From assembly GCA_020426325.1 (NCBI GenBank), contig JAGQQG010000012.1:20534-84533 (forward strand): a DNA stretch of 64,000 nucleotides, read 5' to 3'. The translations under genes were made by a program, and so were the position numbers. Below the pieces are notes generated by a model. It was not told the origin of the DNA and made no database searches. It saw nothing but the letters and a program-made list of their open reading frames with translations. Every line of letters begins with the position of its first letter. Position 1 is the stretch's first letter. Positions 52,933-63,036 of this stretch are shown here, one piece after another. The DNA is from Planctomycetaceae bacterium. Lineage in GTDB: Bacteria > Planctomycetota > Planctomycetia > Planctomycetales > Planctomycetaceae.

Positions 52933-55578
52933 ATGTTGTTCTGCGCGCACTGTGCCATGCTGGTCTTACTGGTGATGGCGGTTGTTGCCTCGTGGGCCTT
53001 TGGGGGAATCTCACCTTCGGCTCAATTCGGGATGCACATCGCAGCGGCGATAGCTGTTGTGTGGGCGTTGGTCACATATTGTCGAACAAATGATCGACCA
53101 GCCGCGCTCCCTTGGGCGGTACTGCCGTTGATTGGAGGCCTACTGCTCGGAGTCGGCCAGATGATTCAACTTCCCGTCGAGACATCAACCGCTCTCAGCC
53201 CAACGGCGACCACATGGCGCTCGGAGTTGATCACACAGGAATCGGCTTCAAATACAAATGATGGGGCCATTACTTCTTCGGTTTCTCTCTATCCGGCATC
53301 CACTCGAAACCAACTCTCATTATTCCTGCTCGGCACAATCTGTTTTGTTATTGCGGCGCTAGTGCAATCAAAGACCAGTCCGGCTCTGATGATGAACGTG
53401 GTGGCGGTGACTGGCGGAGTGCTTGGCTTCTTCGGATTGGCACAGAAACTGGCGTGGGATGGAAAGTTGTTCTGGATGGTTGATGTCCCCGAGGGGGCAG
53501 GTCCATTCGCATCCTTCGTCAATAAGAACAACGCAGCAGGGTTTCTGTTGATTTGTCTGGCGGCCGCGATCGGAAGTGCCATCTGGGCGACCCATCGGCA
53601 TGAATCAGTCCGTGCTTATGATGGAGAGCCTCGACGTCGGCAACGAATGTCTGGTGGGTTGGGGGATGTACTTCTGGCTCAGCTTGCTCAGTTGGACACG
53701 GTGTCACTCGTTGCGTTTGGATCGGTCGCCGTCATTCTCACCGCTGTGTTAGCATCGATGTCGAGAGGCGGCTGGATTGCCCTTGTGGGTGCGTCTGTGG
53801 TGACTCTCACCGTCGCTCTGCTCAGCCGAAGTCGTGCAATGGTCTTACTGGCTTTGGGCCCGGCGGTCGCTGTGGGCATTGCTGCGTTGTCGCTGATCGG
53901 TCTCAGCGATTCGTTCGAAAAGCGGGTCAACACCTTGTTCGATGAGCAGGTAATCTCAGAGGCCCGGATTCCGCATTGGAACGATGGTGTGCAGGTAGTT
54001 TCTGATTTCTGGAGGACCGGAAGCGGTCTGGGAACCTATCGCTATGTGTATCCACCCTATCAGCGACGTCTCGATAACGCCTGGTACTACCATGCCGAGA
54101 ATCAGTACCTGGAAACGGCCGTTGAGGCGGGAGTTCCCGGTCTTGTGCTCCTTGGTCTGATGATTATCGCTGTCGGCTCTGCGTCGTGGTTCCTCGTCAG
54201 ACGGGCATCCACTCCTGCCGGGTATGCACTCGGTTTTGCAGGGATTTTTGCCCTCAGCAGTCAAGTCATTCATGCGGTGGCAGACTTTGCCCTCTTTATA
54301 CCCTCGGTGACGGTGCTGTTTGCCGTGATGTGTGGTTCCGTGTGTGGTGAAGCTGCTGCTGTTGCAGAAGAAACGAAACGGCGATTCATCTCGATGACGT
54401 CCTCTCGGGGGGTTGCTGTTGCCTGCCTGAGTGCGCTGCTCGTGTTGTCAGTGTTTGGAATGGCCGAAACAGGCTGTAAGACCAAGGCAGAAGCAGCAAT
54501 GACAAAGGCCCGTCCAGAAACTGAGATGATTCCCGTTTCAGCAGAGGTGGAAGAGTCCATCGGACGTCTCCAGGAGGGACTGAAATGGCGTCCTGATGAT
54601 GCTGAGCTGCATTCGCAACTTGCGGAGGCTTACATCGAGCAAGGCCGGCTCGCCATGTTGGACACGCTGGTTGGTTTGGTGAAAGAAGACTTGAAAGTTA
54701 CCGAACTCCCCGAAGAAACCGTGCAGGATATCTGGAGTCGGACGAAGCCAACCGTGGTTCACGGTCGGGCATGGGATCTGTTGCTTTCCGGACATCGACA
54801 GGAATTTGAAGAACTTCGTGCGGAAGCGCCGCTGCAGACCTCCTTTCGAGCTGCAGTCGATCACTTGCAGTTGTCTCGAGATTCGTGCCCATTACTGCCG
54901 TTGACGCACTTGAGGCTGGCGGAGATTGGTTTTGTCCGCGACTCAAGTGACTGGGATCAGCAGGATGTCACTCGTGCTCAGCGGCTGGCACCGGCAGATT
55001 CCTCGATCCAATTCCGCTGTGGACTTTTGGATCTCAATGCCGGTCGCATAGAGGAGGCTGCCAGGAGTTGGAAGCAGGCACTCACCTTCAATCGGACCTT
55101 CTTTCCACAAATCATGATGACGGAAGAAGCTCGTCTTCCGCTGAAGCCGGACAAATTCGTCGCTGAAGTTTTGCCCGATGATCCGATGTACCTGATTGAA
55201 CTGGGGCAAAGATACAGGCGTCGCGGCCGCAAGGGGGCCGAACTCGCGAAGGCTGTCGGTCAGCGTGCGATCGAGTTGGCGGACAGCGACAATTCCCTGC
55301 CTGATTGGGACCGGGCGTTTATCCGAGGATTTGGAGCCCGTTTAACAGGTAACGATCGGATGGCGGCTGATGCTCTGGCGGAGGCTGTCAAGCTGAGACC
55401 GGAAGACTTTCAAACACGATTCATCCTCGCGGAACTCCTGACATCTGAGGGGAGGTTTGACGAAGCACTGTCCCATGTTCGTCAGATGAACATGAAAGAA
55501 TCGGGGAACTCGCAGTACGAGACACTCATGGCACGCATTCACAAAGAGCGGGCCAGGAAGACCTTCGATACTCCTTGA
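52933..55578 (+). CDS. O-antigen ligase/polymerase-like protein with TPR domain
   Basis: An 881-residue protein. Residues about 1-500 contain eleven or so membrane segments with the Wzy/WaaL-type features SRGGWIALVGA and HAENQYLETAVEAGVPGL (a conserved Glu/Gly loop). Residues about 540-880 are soluble and contain TPR-like helices (WRPDDAELHSQLAEAYIEQG). The TPR part could recruit glycan enzymes. The ATG at 52933 follows a TTG that is also possible. Its stop overlaps the next start (TTGA), so it is coupled to the glycosyltransferase fusion. Confidence 0.83.
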   Translation: MLFCAHCAMLVLLVMAVVASWAFGGISPSAQFGMHIAAAIAVVWALVTYCRTNDRPAALPWAVLPLIGGLLLGVGQMIQLPVETSTALSPTATTWRSELITQESASNTNDGAITSSVSLYPASTRNQLSLFLLGTICFVIAALVQSKTSPALMMNVVAVTGGVLGFFGLAQKLAWDGKLFWMVDVPEGAGPFASFVNKNNAAGFLLICLAAAIGSAIWATHRHESVRAYDGEPRRRQRMSGGLGDVLLAQLAQLDTVSLVAFGSVAVILTAVLASMSRGGWIALVGASVVTLTVALLSRSRAMVLLALGPAVAVGIAALSLIGLSDSFEKRVNTLFDEQVISEARIPHWNDGVQVVSDFWRTGSGLGTYRYVYPPYQRRLDNAWYYHAENQYLETAVEAGVPGLVLLGLMIIAVGSASWFLVRRASTPAGYALGFAGIFALSSQVIHAVADFALFIPSVTVLFAVMCGSVCGEAAAVAEETKRRFISMTSSRGVAVACLSALLVLSVFGMAETGCKTKAEAAMTKARPETEMIPVSAEVEESIGRLQEGLKWRPDDAELHSQLAEAYIEQGRLAMLDTLVGLVKEDLKVTELPEETVQDIWSRTKPTVVHGRAWDLLLSGHRQEFEELRAEAPLQTSFRAAVDHLQLSRDSCPLLPLTHLRLAEIGFVRDSSDWDQQDVTRAQRLAPADSSIQFRCGLLDLNAGRIEEAARSWKQALTFNRTFFPQIMMTEEARLPLKPDKFVAEVLPDDPMYLIELGQRYRRRGRKGAELAKAVGQRAIELADSDNSLPDWDRAFIRGFGARLTGNDRMAADALAEAVKLRPEDFQTRFILAELLTSEGRFDEALSHVRQMNMKESGNSQYETLMARIHKERARKTFDTP

Positions 55579-58064
55579 CGACAAGACTTACAACTCGACA
55601 ACGGGACGTGCGGAAAACCGGACGAGTTTCCGGGAAAGTGCGGCCTGCGACGTCTGAGGCTCCGTTGCAGAGTCGCCCCTTGCGAATTGTTTCGATCCTG
55701 GGACGGATGAATGTCGGCGGACCCGCACAGTTGGTTGCCTGGATGACCGCTGGTCTGAACGATCTCGGACACGACGCACATCTCGTGACGGGCACAGTTC
55801 CGGCGGGTGAAGTCGACATGCTTGATGCGGCCTACACTGCAGGGGTCGAGCCGATTGTCATTCCGGAGTTGAGTCGAGAGTTGACCCCCAAGGATACCAT
55901 CGTCGTCTGGAAACTGTATCGGGAATTGTGTCGACTCGAACCTGATGTTGTTCACACGCACACCGCTAAGGCGGGGGCAGTTGGTCGGCTGGCAGCATGG
56001 CTGTATCGCTGGGGACACTGGCGAACAGTAATCGGCATACCACGAACCTGTCACGTCATCCACACGTTTCATGGTCACATTTTTCACAGCTACTTCGGCC
56101 CGCTCAAGACTCGGTTGTTCATCGGCATCGAACGGTTCCTCGGTCGCTGGATGACTGACCGCATCATCGTGTTGTCGCAACAACAGCTCGAAGAGATCCA
56201 TCATCTGTTCAGAGTCGGGCGTGCGGATCAGTTTGATGTAATTCCGGTTGCCGTCGACGTCGAGTCACTGACGAATGTTCGACAAACCCCACAGCGAACA
56301 GAGTTTCGTCAAGAGTTGGGAGCAACGGATGAAACATTCGTCGTTGGAATCATCGGACGTCTGGTTCCCATCAAGAATCACAGTCTTTTTTTGCGGGGAA
56401 TCAACGAGTACTGCCGCCACAGCTCCCCATCTGCTGAAAAGGCGAAGTTCGTCGTGATCGGTGATGGCGAGTTGCGTGAGGAACTGTCGACTGAAGTCGA
56501 GCGGCTGGCGTTGACCGGGCAGGTGGTGTTTCTTGGCAATCGACGAGATCCGGAGATCTTCTATGCGGGACTGGATGCGGTTGTGCTGACCTCGGAGAAC
56601 GAAGGCACGCCGATGTCGCTGCTGGAGGCCATGGCCAGCCGTGTGCCCGTCATCTCGACTCTCGTCGGCGGCGTTCCCGACCTCCTGGGAGTGATGGTGG
56701 AACCCTCTGAAGGATCAATCGAGATTCGAGAGCGAGGTATCGGTATCCCATCAGGAGATGCAACGTCTCTGGCACAAGCAATTCATCGACTGCAAATAGA
56801 TTCCAAGCTTCGGCAGGAGATCACTCAGAGATCCTACGGATTTGTCCAAGCTGAACATACGCGTCAGGCGCTGATGAGGCGCACTGTCGCCGTCTTTGAC
56901 CAACTCACGCAGACCAAAACCACGTTCCCTCAACACGCTCAAAACTCGACGACCAGTCGGCCTGTCGATGACACAGATTCTCAAAGCCTGCGGCAAAAAG
57001 CATCGCCGCACATTCGGAAGAAGGACCCCAAAACTATGCGAGTACTCATCACAGGCGGCGCGGGCTTCGTCGGATCGCATCTTGCGGATGCCTATCTGGA
57101 GCGAGGAGATGAAGTTGTCGTCATCGATGACCTCTCGACGGGAAGCCGGGAGAACGTGGCGCATTTGCTCGATTCACCAAGATTCCAGTTGCATGTCGCT
57201 GACGTGCGTAACGAGAAACTCCTCGACGAGGTGATGGCAGACTGTGATGCAGTCTTTCATCTCGCTGCCGCTGTCGGAGTACGTCTGGTTGTCGAGAGTC
57301 CGGTTCGCACCATCGAAACGAACATTCAGGGGACAGAAGCCGTGCTCAAGGTGGCGGCCAGGCATAATACGCGAATACTCATCACCTCGACATCCGAGGT
57401 CTATGGACTGAGCACGAAGGTGCCCTTCAAAGAAGATGACAACCTCGTCATGGGCTCATCGACAATCGGCCGTTGGAGCTATGCCTGCTCGAAAGCGATC
57501 GACGAGTTCCTCGCATTGGCATACTACAACGAGAAGCAACTTCCGGCGATTGTTGTCCGTTTGTTCAACACCGTCGGCCCAAGACAGACGAGCCGATACG
57601 GCATGGTGATCCCGACGTTCATTCGGCAGGCGCTGACCGGCGAACCGATCACGGTCCACGGAGACGGACGTCAGACGCGGTGTTTCTCGTTCGTCACGGA
57701 TGTCGTCGCTGCTCTGGTGGCACTCATGGACCATCCGGATTCCCCGGGACAGGTCTTCAACATCGGGTCGAACGAGGAGATTTCGATCGCAGAACTGGCC
57801 GAGATTATCAAAGTGAAGACAGACTCGGAGTCCGACATTCTCGTGGTCCCATACAGCGAAGCCTATCGTTCCGGCTTCGAAGACATGCAGCGACGTGTCC
57901 CGGATGTCTCGAAGCTGGAGAAGCACGTGGGCTTCCGGCCGATGTCGTCACTTGAGCAGATTCTGGACGGAGTGATCGCATCCATTCGCGAGGATCTGCA
58001 GCACAACCCGACTCAAGACGCACCACAGGGGAGCAATATTCACGCGACGAACCGGTCGGCCTGA
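55575..58064 (+). CDS. Fusion: GT4 glycosyltransferase plus NAD-dependent epimerase
   Basis: An 829-residue fusion. Residues about 35-430 are a GT4 glycosyltransferase with ILGRMNVGGPAQL, GIIGRLVPIKNH and ENEGTPMSLLEAMASRVPVI. Residues 488-815 are an extended short-chain dehydrogenase: ITGGAGFVGSHL, TSTSEVYG and YACSK, resembling UDP-glucuronate decarboxylase or related epimerases. The linker holds an AGAAGGA site 10 bases before the internal ATG at 57036, so the epimerase could also be made alone. The TTG start overlaps the previous stop; a GTG at 55608 is an alternative. Confidence 0.85.
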   Translation: MTTRLTTRQRDVRKTGRVSGKVRPATSEAPLQSRPLRIVSILGRMNVGGPAQLVAWMTAGLNDLGHDAHLVTGTVPAGEVDMLDAAYTAGVEPIVIPELSRELTPKDTIVVWKLYRELCRLEPDVVHTHTAKAGAVGRLAAWLYRWGHWRTVIGIPRTCHVIHTFHGHIFHSYFGPLKTRLFIGIERFLGRWMTDRIIVLSQQQLEEIHHLFRVGRADQFDVIPVAVDVESLTNVRQTPQRTEFRQELGATDETFVVGIIGRLVPIKNHSLFLRGINEYCRHSSPSAEKAKFVVIGDGELREELSTEVERLALTGQVVFLGNRRDPEIFYAGLDAVVLTSENEGTPMSLLEAMASRVPVISTLVGGVPDLLGVMVEPSEGSIEIRERGIGIPSGDATSLAQAIHRLQIDSKLRQEITQRSYGFVQAEHTRQALMRRTVAVFDQLTQTKTTFPQHAQNSTTSRPVDDTDSQSLRQKASPHIRKKDPKTMRVLITGGAGFVGSHLADAYLERGDEVVVIDDLSTGSRENVAHLLDSPRFQLHVADVRNEKLLDEVMADCDAVFHLAAAVGVRLVVESPVRTIETNIQGTEAVLKVAARHNTRILITSTSEVYGLSTKVPFKEDDNLVMGSSTIGRWSYACSKAIDEFLALAYYNEKQLPAIVVRLFNTVGPRQTSRYGMVIPTFIRQALTGEPITVHGDGRQTRCFSFVTDVVAALVALMDHPDSPGQVFNIGSNEEISIAELAEIIKVKTDSESDILVVPYSEAYRSGFEDMQRRVPDVSKLEKHVGFRPMSSLEQILDGVIASIREDLQHNPTQDAPQGSNIHATNRSA

Positions 58065-58112
58065 CGGTTGACTTACGCTCACGTCTCAGAGGTCCTTTGA
58101 AGTTCGTCGGTA

Positions 58113-59927
58113 TTGTTTTCATTCTTGATTGATCTCCTGCCTGTCGCTGTTTCGTTTCTTGCGGTGCTCATGTTGACGCCGCTGATGAGACGAATTGCGC
58201 TCGCCACAGGATTCGTTGATCATCCCTCTGCAGAGCGCTGGCATCAAAGGCCGACGGCTTTGATGGGGGGTGTCGCGATCGTGTTCGGGGTTGGCAGCGT
58301 TTGCTGGTGGTGTGGGCCAACCGACACGGGCTTTCGGACGATGCTGGGAGCAACAGGGTTTCTTGCGGTCATCGGATTACTCGACGATGCGCTTCCACTG
58401 AAGCCCTATCAGAAACTGGCCGGACAGTTGGCGGCAGCGGCGGCCATCATCTATGCAGGCTACTCCGTACCGTGGACCGGATCGGCCGTGTTCAACATCG
58501 GACTCACGGTGCTTTGGCTGGTGGGCATCACGAATGCGGTCAACCTGTTGGACAACATGGATGGACTGGCAGGAGGGATCGCCGCGATTGCCGCAGCGTT
58601 TCTCGGAATCAATTTTGCGATGAACGGCCAGCCGACTGAAGCGGTTGTGCTCTTCTCGTTGGCAGCTGGCCTCGTAGCTTTTCTGGTGTACAACTTTCAA
58701 CCGGCATCCATCTTTATGGGTGACTGCGGAGCGATGTCGGTTGGCTTCTTTCTGGCAAGTGCCGGCCTGCTGGCCGCGACAGGCGGGCGCTCCCGAAGCG
58801 TGCTTTCCGTTCTGGCTGTTCCCGTGATGATTCTGCTGATCCCCATCTTTGACACCACACTGGTGACGATCCTGCGGTCGCTGGCTGGCAAGTCCGTCGC
58901 ACGCGGATGGAACGATCATACATCACATCGCCTCGTGGCCCTGGGGCTCTCCGAACGCCATGCGGTTCTGTTGATGTGGGGACTGGCTGCTGCCTCCGGC
59001 TTGGCATCACTGCTCGTACGCGACTTTCCCGTGAATGTGGGCGTTGCGATCCTTGCCTCGCTGCTGCTGGGTTTCACTCTTCTCGGAATTCATCTGGGAG
59101 ATGTCAAGATCTTCAGCGAAGAGGACTTGCGAGCGGCACGGAAACGTCCGTTCGTATCTCTGTTGCATGCACTGTCGTTCAAGCGACGCGTCTTCGAGAT
59201 GGCGTTGGACGTGGTGCTGTTTGTGATGTCGTACTACCTCGCCTGTGCGTTCCTCTACGGAACGGGAGAAGACAACCCGACATGGCTGACGTTTCGTCAG
59301 ACGATCGCACTCCTTGTGACACTCAGGCTGATGACGTTCCTGACATTGGGCGTTTATCGTGGGATCTGGAAGTACATCAGTCTGGATGACGCCATGCGAT
59401 ACGCAAAGGCGATCGTGATCGGGTCGATTCTGACAGCATTTTTCCTGAAGTTCATTCTTCCATTACCGGTTTACGGTACGGTGCTGGTGCTGGACGGAGT
59501 GATCGCGTTCGTCCTGATTGCAGGAAGTCGAATGACATTTCTCGTCTTCGGACGCATGTTGCCTCAAAACCTTCCAAAACCAGCCAAGCGAGTTCTGATC
59601 TACGGTGCCGGTGACTCGGGCACAATGTTGCTCAGACTCATGCATTCCGATCCCAAGCGTCCCTATGAGGTCGTGGGATTCCTCGATGATGACCCATTCA
59701 AGTCCGGCATGACGATCCACGGACTACCGGTGTTCCACACGCGGGAAGCCCTCGATCAACTTGTGACGAAATTGGACGCTCACAGGCTGATCGTTTCTAG
59801 TGAGAAAATTCCTTCGGATAACGTCTACGAACTGCTGGATCGTCACCCACGACTAAGAATTGAAGCGTACCGCCTGCACGTTGAACTCGAAGCACTATCC
59901 CGTGAGCCAATGATGGCTGCGGGCTGA
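58113..59927 (+). CDS. Fusion: WecA/MraY-like sugar-phosphate transferase plus CapD-like N-terminal part
   Basis: A 604-residue protein. Residues 1-320 are a WecA/MraY-like polyprenyl-phosphate sugar-1-phosphate transferase with NAVNLLDNMDGLAGG, SIFMGDCGAMSVGF and the conserved HLVAL-like loop (HTSHRLVALG). Residues about 350-600 match the N-terminal part of polysaccharide dehydratases (CapD/FlaA1 type): four membrane segments then a nucleotide-binding domain (VLIYGAGDSGTMLLRLM), but the catalytic epimerase/dehydratase domain is missing. The start is a TTG at 58113 with no strong ribosome-binding site. Confidence 0.82.
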   Translation: MFSFLIDLLPVAVSFLAVLMLTPLMRRIALATGFVDHPSAERWHQRPTALMGGVAIVFGVGSVCWWCGPTDTGFRTMLGATGFLAVIGLLDDALPLKPYQKLAGQLAAAAAIIYAGYSVPWTGSAVFNIGLTVLWLVGITNAVNLLDNMDGLAGGIAAIAAAFLGINFAMNGQPTEAVVLFSLAAGLVAFLVYNFQPASIFMGDCGAMSVGFFLASAGLLAATGGRSRSVLSVLAVPVMILLIPIFDTTLVTILRSLAGKSVARGWNDHTSHRLVALGLSERHAVLLMWGLAAASGLASLLVRDFPVNVGVAILASLLLGFTLLGIHLGDVKIFSEEDLRAARKRPFVSLLHALSFKRRVFEMALDVVLFVMSYYLACAFLYGTGEDNPTWLTFRQTIALLVTLRLMTFLTLGVYRGIWKYISLDDAMRYAKAIVIGSILTAFFLKFILPLPVYGTVLVLDGVIAFVLIAGSRMTFLVFGRMLPQNLPKPAKRVLIYGAGDSGTMLLRLMHSDPKRPYEVVGFLDDDPFKSGMTIHGLPVFHTREALDQLVTKLDAHRLIVSSEKIPSDNVYELLDRHPRLRIEAYRLHVELEALSREPMMAAG

Positions 59928-59994
59928 TTCCACCCCATCGCGTCCTCTGCCCCCAAGGACGACCCCACTGCCAGCGAACTATCGCCGCCGACGT

Positions 59995-60900
59995 ATGTCC
60001 ATGAGCCTGAGTCAAGACTCCAATTCCGCCACTGCCGCATTCACGGTCGACGCACGTGATACGCGTGGCAGCATCGCGATGCCGCACCACCCTGTCGTTT
60101 CGGTGCGGGCCGGACGTCGCAACTGGGTTGACGCATCCCAGCTATGGGAGTTCCGCGAGCTGTTGTGGTTTCTGATGGTTCGAGATGTGAAGGTCCGTTA
60201 CAAGCAGGCGGCACTGGGAGTTATCTGGGTGGTGTTGCAACCTCTCACGATGATGGCCGTTTTCTCAGTGATCTTCAGTCGACTGGCGAACATTCCGACA
60301 GAGGGTGTCCCTGCTCCATTGTACTTGTTTGCTGGGCTCCTCCCTTGGGTGTACTTCGCGTCGGGCGTGGCGAATGCGTCCAACAGTTTGATCGGCAGTA
60401 CCAGCCTGGTCAGCAAGGTGTACTTCCCACGGCTGCTGCTCCCCTCGGCAGCCGTGGGAGCTGCCCTTGTCGACCTCGCGATCTCAGCCACGTTGTTCGC
60501 TGGCCTCATGATGATCTATCGACAACCCCTTTCCCCGCAGATCGTCTTGCTGCTGCCGTTGACACTGCTACTCGTCATTCTCGTTCTCGCGATTGGGACG
60601 GGAATGGCCGCACTGAATGTGAAGTACCGTGATGTGCGGTATGTGATCCCATTCATCCTTCAACTCGGCATGTTCATCACGCCTGTGATCTACCCGTTGA
60701 GCTTCGCACCCGAGAAGTGGCGTCCTCTATTTTACCTCAACCCCATGACCGGCATCGTCGCAGGGATTCGTTCCGCTGTATACGGCCTTGAGTTGCCGGT
60801 TGAGGCGATGCTGGCGTCGACAGTCCTCACGACGCTCCTGCTGTTCGGGGCGGTCACCTTGTTCCGCAGGATGGAACGGACCTTCGCCGACGTGATCTGA
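59995..60900 (+). CDS. ABC-2 type polysaccharide exporter permease (Wzm)
   Basis: A 301-residue membrane protein with six predicted spans. FLMVRDVKVRYKQAALG and IWVVLQPLTMMAVFSVIFSR are the family's start motif; NVKYRDVRYVIPFILQLGMF is the signature before the fourth span. It exports a lipid-linked glycan with the ATPase encoded at 61729. The N-terminus is about 40 residues longer than typical. A second ATG lies at 60001. The sulfotransferase gene between the two transporter genes is unusual. Confidence 0.9.
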   Translation: MSMSLSQDSNSATAAFTVDARDTRGSIAMPHHPVVSVRAGRRNWVDASQLWEFRELLWFLMVRDVKVRYKQAALGVIWVVLQPLTMMAVFSVIFSRLANIPTEGVPAPLYLFAGLLPWVYFASGVANASNSLIGSTSLVSKVYFPRLLLPSAAVGAALVDLAISATLFAGLMMIYRQPLSPQIVLLLPLTLLLVILVLAIGTGMAALNVKYRDVRYVIPFILQLGMFITPVIYPLSFAPEKWRPLFYLNPMTGIVAGIRSAVYGLELPVEAMLASTVLTTLLLFGAVTLFRRMERTFADVI

Positions 60901-60939
60901 AACACGCCTGCCAAGGACTCACACGGCTCATAACATTTG

Positions 60940-61725
60940 ATGATCAGACGTATCACTCATCGCGTTCGTCCCCCCTGGAAGCCCCGGCATCTGTTCCTGT
61001 CGACGCTGCCGAAAACGGGTGGGATGTACATGGCGAAAGCCCTCAGCCGAATGACCGGCTACCCGTTGCATCAGGTCGTGCCGACACACTTCATGAACGA
61101 GCAGGACCTGTGTCCACAGCAGATGTGGTGGCTGATGAAGCCACGCGTCCTGTGGCATCATGCCAAAGCAAACGCCTTCAACGTGAGTGTGATCAAGCAA
61201 TATGGATTGAGGCCCATTGTTCACGTGCGTGACATCCATGACATCGTGCTCTCCATCGACGACTACACTAAGCGGGACGAGATCCGAGGCAGGTCAGGTC
61301 CACAGGGGCACGTTCATCGTGAGTTTGAGACGATGAGTCGGGACGAACGGATCGACTATCTGATTCACATTCAGCTCCCCTGGTACTTCAGTTACCTCGT
61401 CTCCTGGCAGGAAGCCTCCGAACAGGTGGATGTGCTTTGGACATCTTATGAAGAGTTGTTCTCGGATCAACTCGCGACGTTCCGAAAGATCCTTGATCAT
61501 TCAGGATTGTCCGTCTCCGATGACCAGATGACGCAAGCATTGGCATCGCTGTCCGGGAAAGAGACCAATTTCAACAAAGGAGTTTCCGGCAGGGCGGACA
61601 ACGTCTTGACAATCGACCAGCGGCAGGCCATTCAGCAGCTGGCGGATGTGTGGAAGCTCGACGGACGCTTCTTCGAGCGCATCGGCATTCAACCGCACGA
61701 ATTCGCGCAGATGGAGTCTGCGTAG
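60940..61725 (+). CDS. Sulfotransferase, copy 1
   Basis: A 261-residue protein of the PAPS-dependent sulfotransferase superfamily. The 5'-phosphosulfate loop is LSTLPKTGGMYMAKAL; the 3'-phosphate region is VHVRDIHDIVLS. A C-terminal NKGVSGRADN resembles the family's RKGxxGDWKN motif. It would place sulfate on a glycan made or exported by this locus. The start is an ATG at 60940 (a TTG lies one codon upstream). It ends three bases before the Wzt gene. Confidence 0.82.
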   Translation: MIRRITHRVRPPWKPRHLFLSTLPKTGGMYMAKALSRMTGYPLHQVVPTHFMNEQDLCPQQMWWLMKPRVLWHHAKANAFNVSVIKQYGLRPIVHVRDIHDIVLSIDDYTKRDEIRGRSGPQGHVHREFETMSRDERIDYLIHIQLPWYFSYLVSWQEASEQVDVLWTSYEELFSDQLATFRKILDHSGLSVSDDQMTQALASLSGKETNFNKGVSGRADNVLTIDQRQAIQQLADVWKLDGRFFERIGIQPHEFAQMESA

Positions 61726-61728
61726 GAA

Positions 61729-63036
61729 ATGACGGCGATTCTGAAAACATTCGATCTCGGCAAGGAATACCTCCTCGGAGGATCGACCGACCCGTACGAG
61801 ACGCTCCGAGAAAGTCTCAAGAAGCTGCCCAAAGCGGTTGCTTCACATCTGCTTGGGCGCAAGACACAACGGAACACGTTCTGGGCGCTGAAAAACGTCG
61901 ACGTCTCTGTTGAGACGGGTGAAGTCGTCGGAGTGATTGGTCGCAACGGTGCCGGCAAATCGACTTTGCTCAAACTGCTAACGCGGGTCACCGAGCCAAC
62001 AACGGGCGGCTTTGACCTGTACGGACGTGTTGGGAGTCTGCTGGAGGTCACAGCGGGTTTTCACCCGGAACTGACGGGTCGAGAGAACATCTATCTCAAC
62101 GGCACCATCCTCGGGATGAAGCGGGCTGAGATTCGACGCCACTTCGACGAAATCGTTGAGTTTGCGGGGATTGAACGGCATCTGGAGACACCGGTAAAGC
62201 GTTACTCGTCCGGCATGTACTCGCGCCTTGCATTTTCCGTGGCTGCTCACCTGGAGGCAGAGATCCTGCTTGTGGACGAAGTGCTTGCTGTTGGTGATGC
62301 GGCCTTCCAGCAAAAATGTGTGGGCAAGATGGGGGACGTCGCACGAAGCGGCCGGACGGTGCTGCTTGTCAGTCACAACATGAACGTCATTAACAAGCTT
62401 TGCAATCGGGTGCTCGTCCTTCGTGAAGGCGAGGTCGTGCACGACGGATCGGTGCAAAGCGGCATCGATACCTACCTGTGTCACGAGTCCGAGAACGTCG
62501 AGTCGACTTGGGAGTTGGCTGAGGCACCCGGAGATGACCTGGTACGGCTGACGCGTGCCTGTGTCACCGATGTTGGAGGCGCGCCCTGTGGAGCCTTTGA
62601 CATTCAGGAGGGAATTCAACTCGAACTGGAGTTCACGGTCCATGCAACGCCCGATTATCCCCTCGCTCCCAATTTCCGCGTCTTCGAGCCGACGGGCGGA
62701 TGCGTCTTCATGACATTCGATCACCCGAATCACCATGAGCGGCCGGTCTATCATCGGGCAGGGAACTATCGAGCGGTCTGTCACATCCCGGGCAACCTGT
62801 TGGCCGAGGGAACGTACTACGTGACCGCTTGTGTCTCGACTCGTGAACGTCGCATTCCACATGTGTTCGTTGAGAACGCCTTCTCATTCCGCGTCCATGA
62901 CACGATGCAGCCCGGCAGTGCCCGCGGTTCTGTCTACACGGGGCCTTTCCCCGGTTCCTTCCGCCCGGTCCTTGACTGGGAGCATCAGGTTGATCAAACG
63001 ACCGAGACCTCACCCACATGTCTGACGCATTCCTGA
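61729..63036 (+). CDS. ABC polysaccharide exporter ATPase (Wzt) with glycan-binding C-terminal domain
   Basis: A 435-residue ATPase. Walker A is GRNGAGKSTLLK, the signature is YSSGMYSRLAF and Walker B is ILLVDEVLAVGD. Residues about 270-430 form a Wzt-C-like beta-sandwich (QLELEFTVHATPDYPLAPNF), which in O-antigen exporters recognises the chain end. It pairs with the permease at 59995. Its 3' end overlaps the second sulfotransferase gene by 19 bases. Confidence 0.92.
   Translation: MTAILKTFDLGKEYLLGGSTDPYETLRESLKKLPKAVASHLLGRKTQRNTFWALKNVDVSVETGEVVGVIGRNGAGKSTLLKLLTRVTEPTTGGFDLYGRVGSLLEVTAGFHPELTGRENIYLNGTILGMKRAEIRRHFDEIVEFAGIERHLETPVKRYSSGMYSRLAFSVAAHLEAEILLVDEVLAVGDAAFQQKCVGKMGDVARSGRTVLLVSHNMNVINKLCNRVLVLREGEVVHDGSVQSGIDTYLCHESENVESTWELAEAPGDDLVRLTRACVTDVGGAPCGAFDIQEGIQLELEFTVHATPDYPLAPNFRVFEPTGGCVFMTFDHPNHHERPVYHRAGNYRAVCHIPGNLLAEGTYYVTACVSTRERRIPHVFVENAFSFRVHDTMQPGSARGSVYTGPFPGSFRPVLDWEHQVDQTTETSPTCLTHS

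Noticed and set aside
61978..62862. Reverse open frame (294 codons) inside the Wzt gene
   Set aside because: It overlaps Walker B and the C-terminal domain of a certain ABC ATPase and has no motifs of its own.
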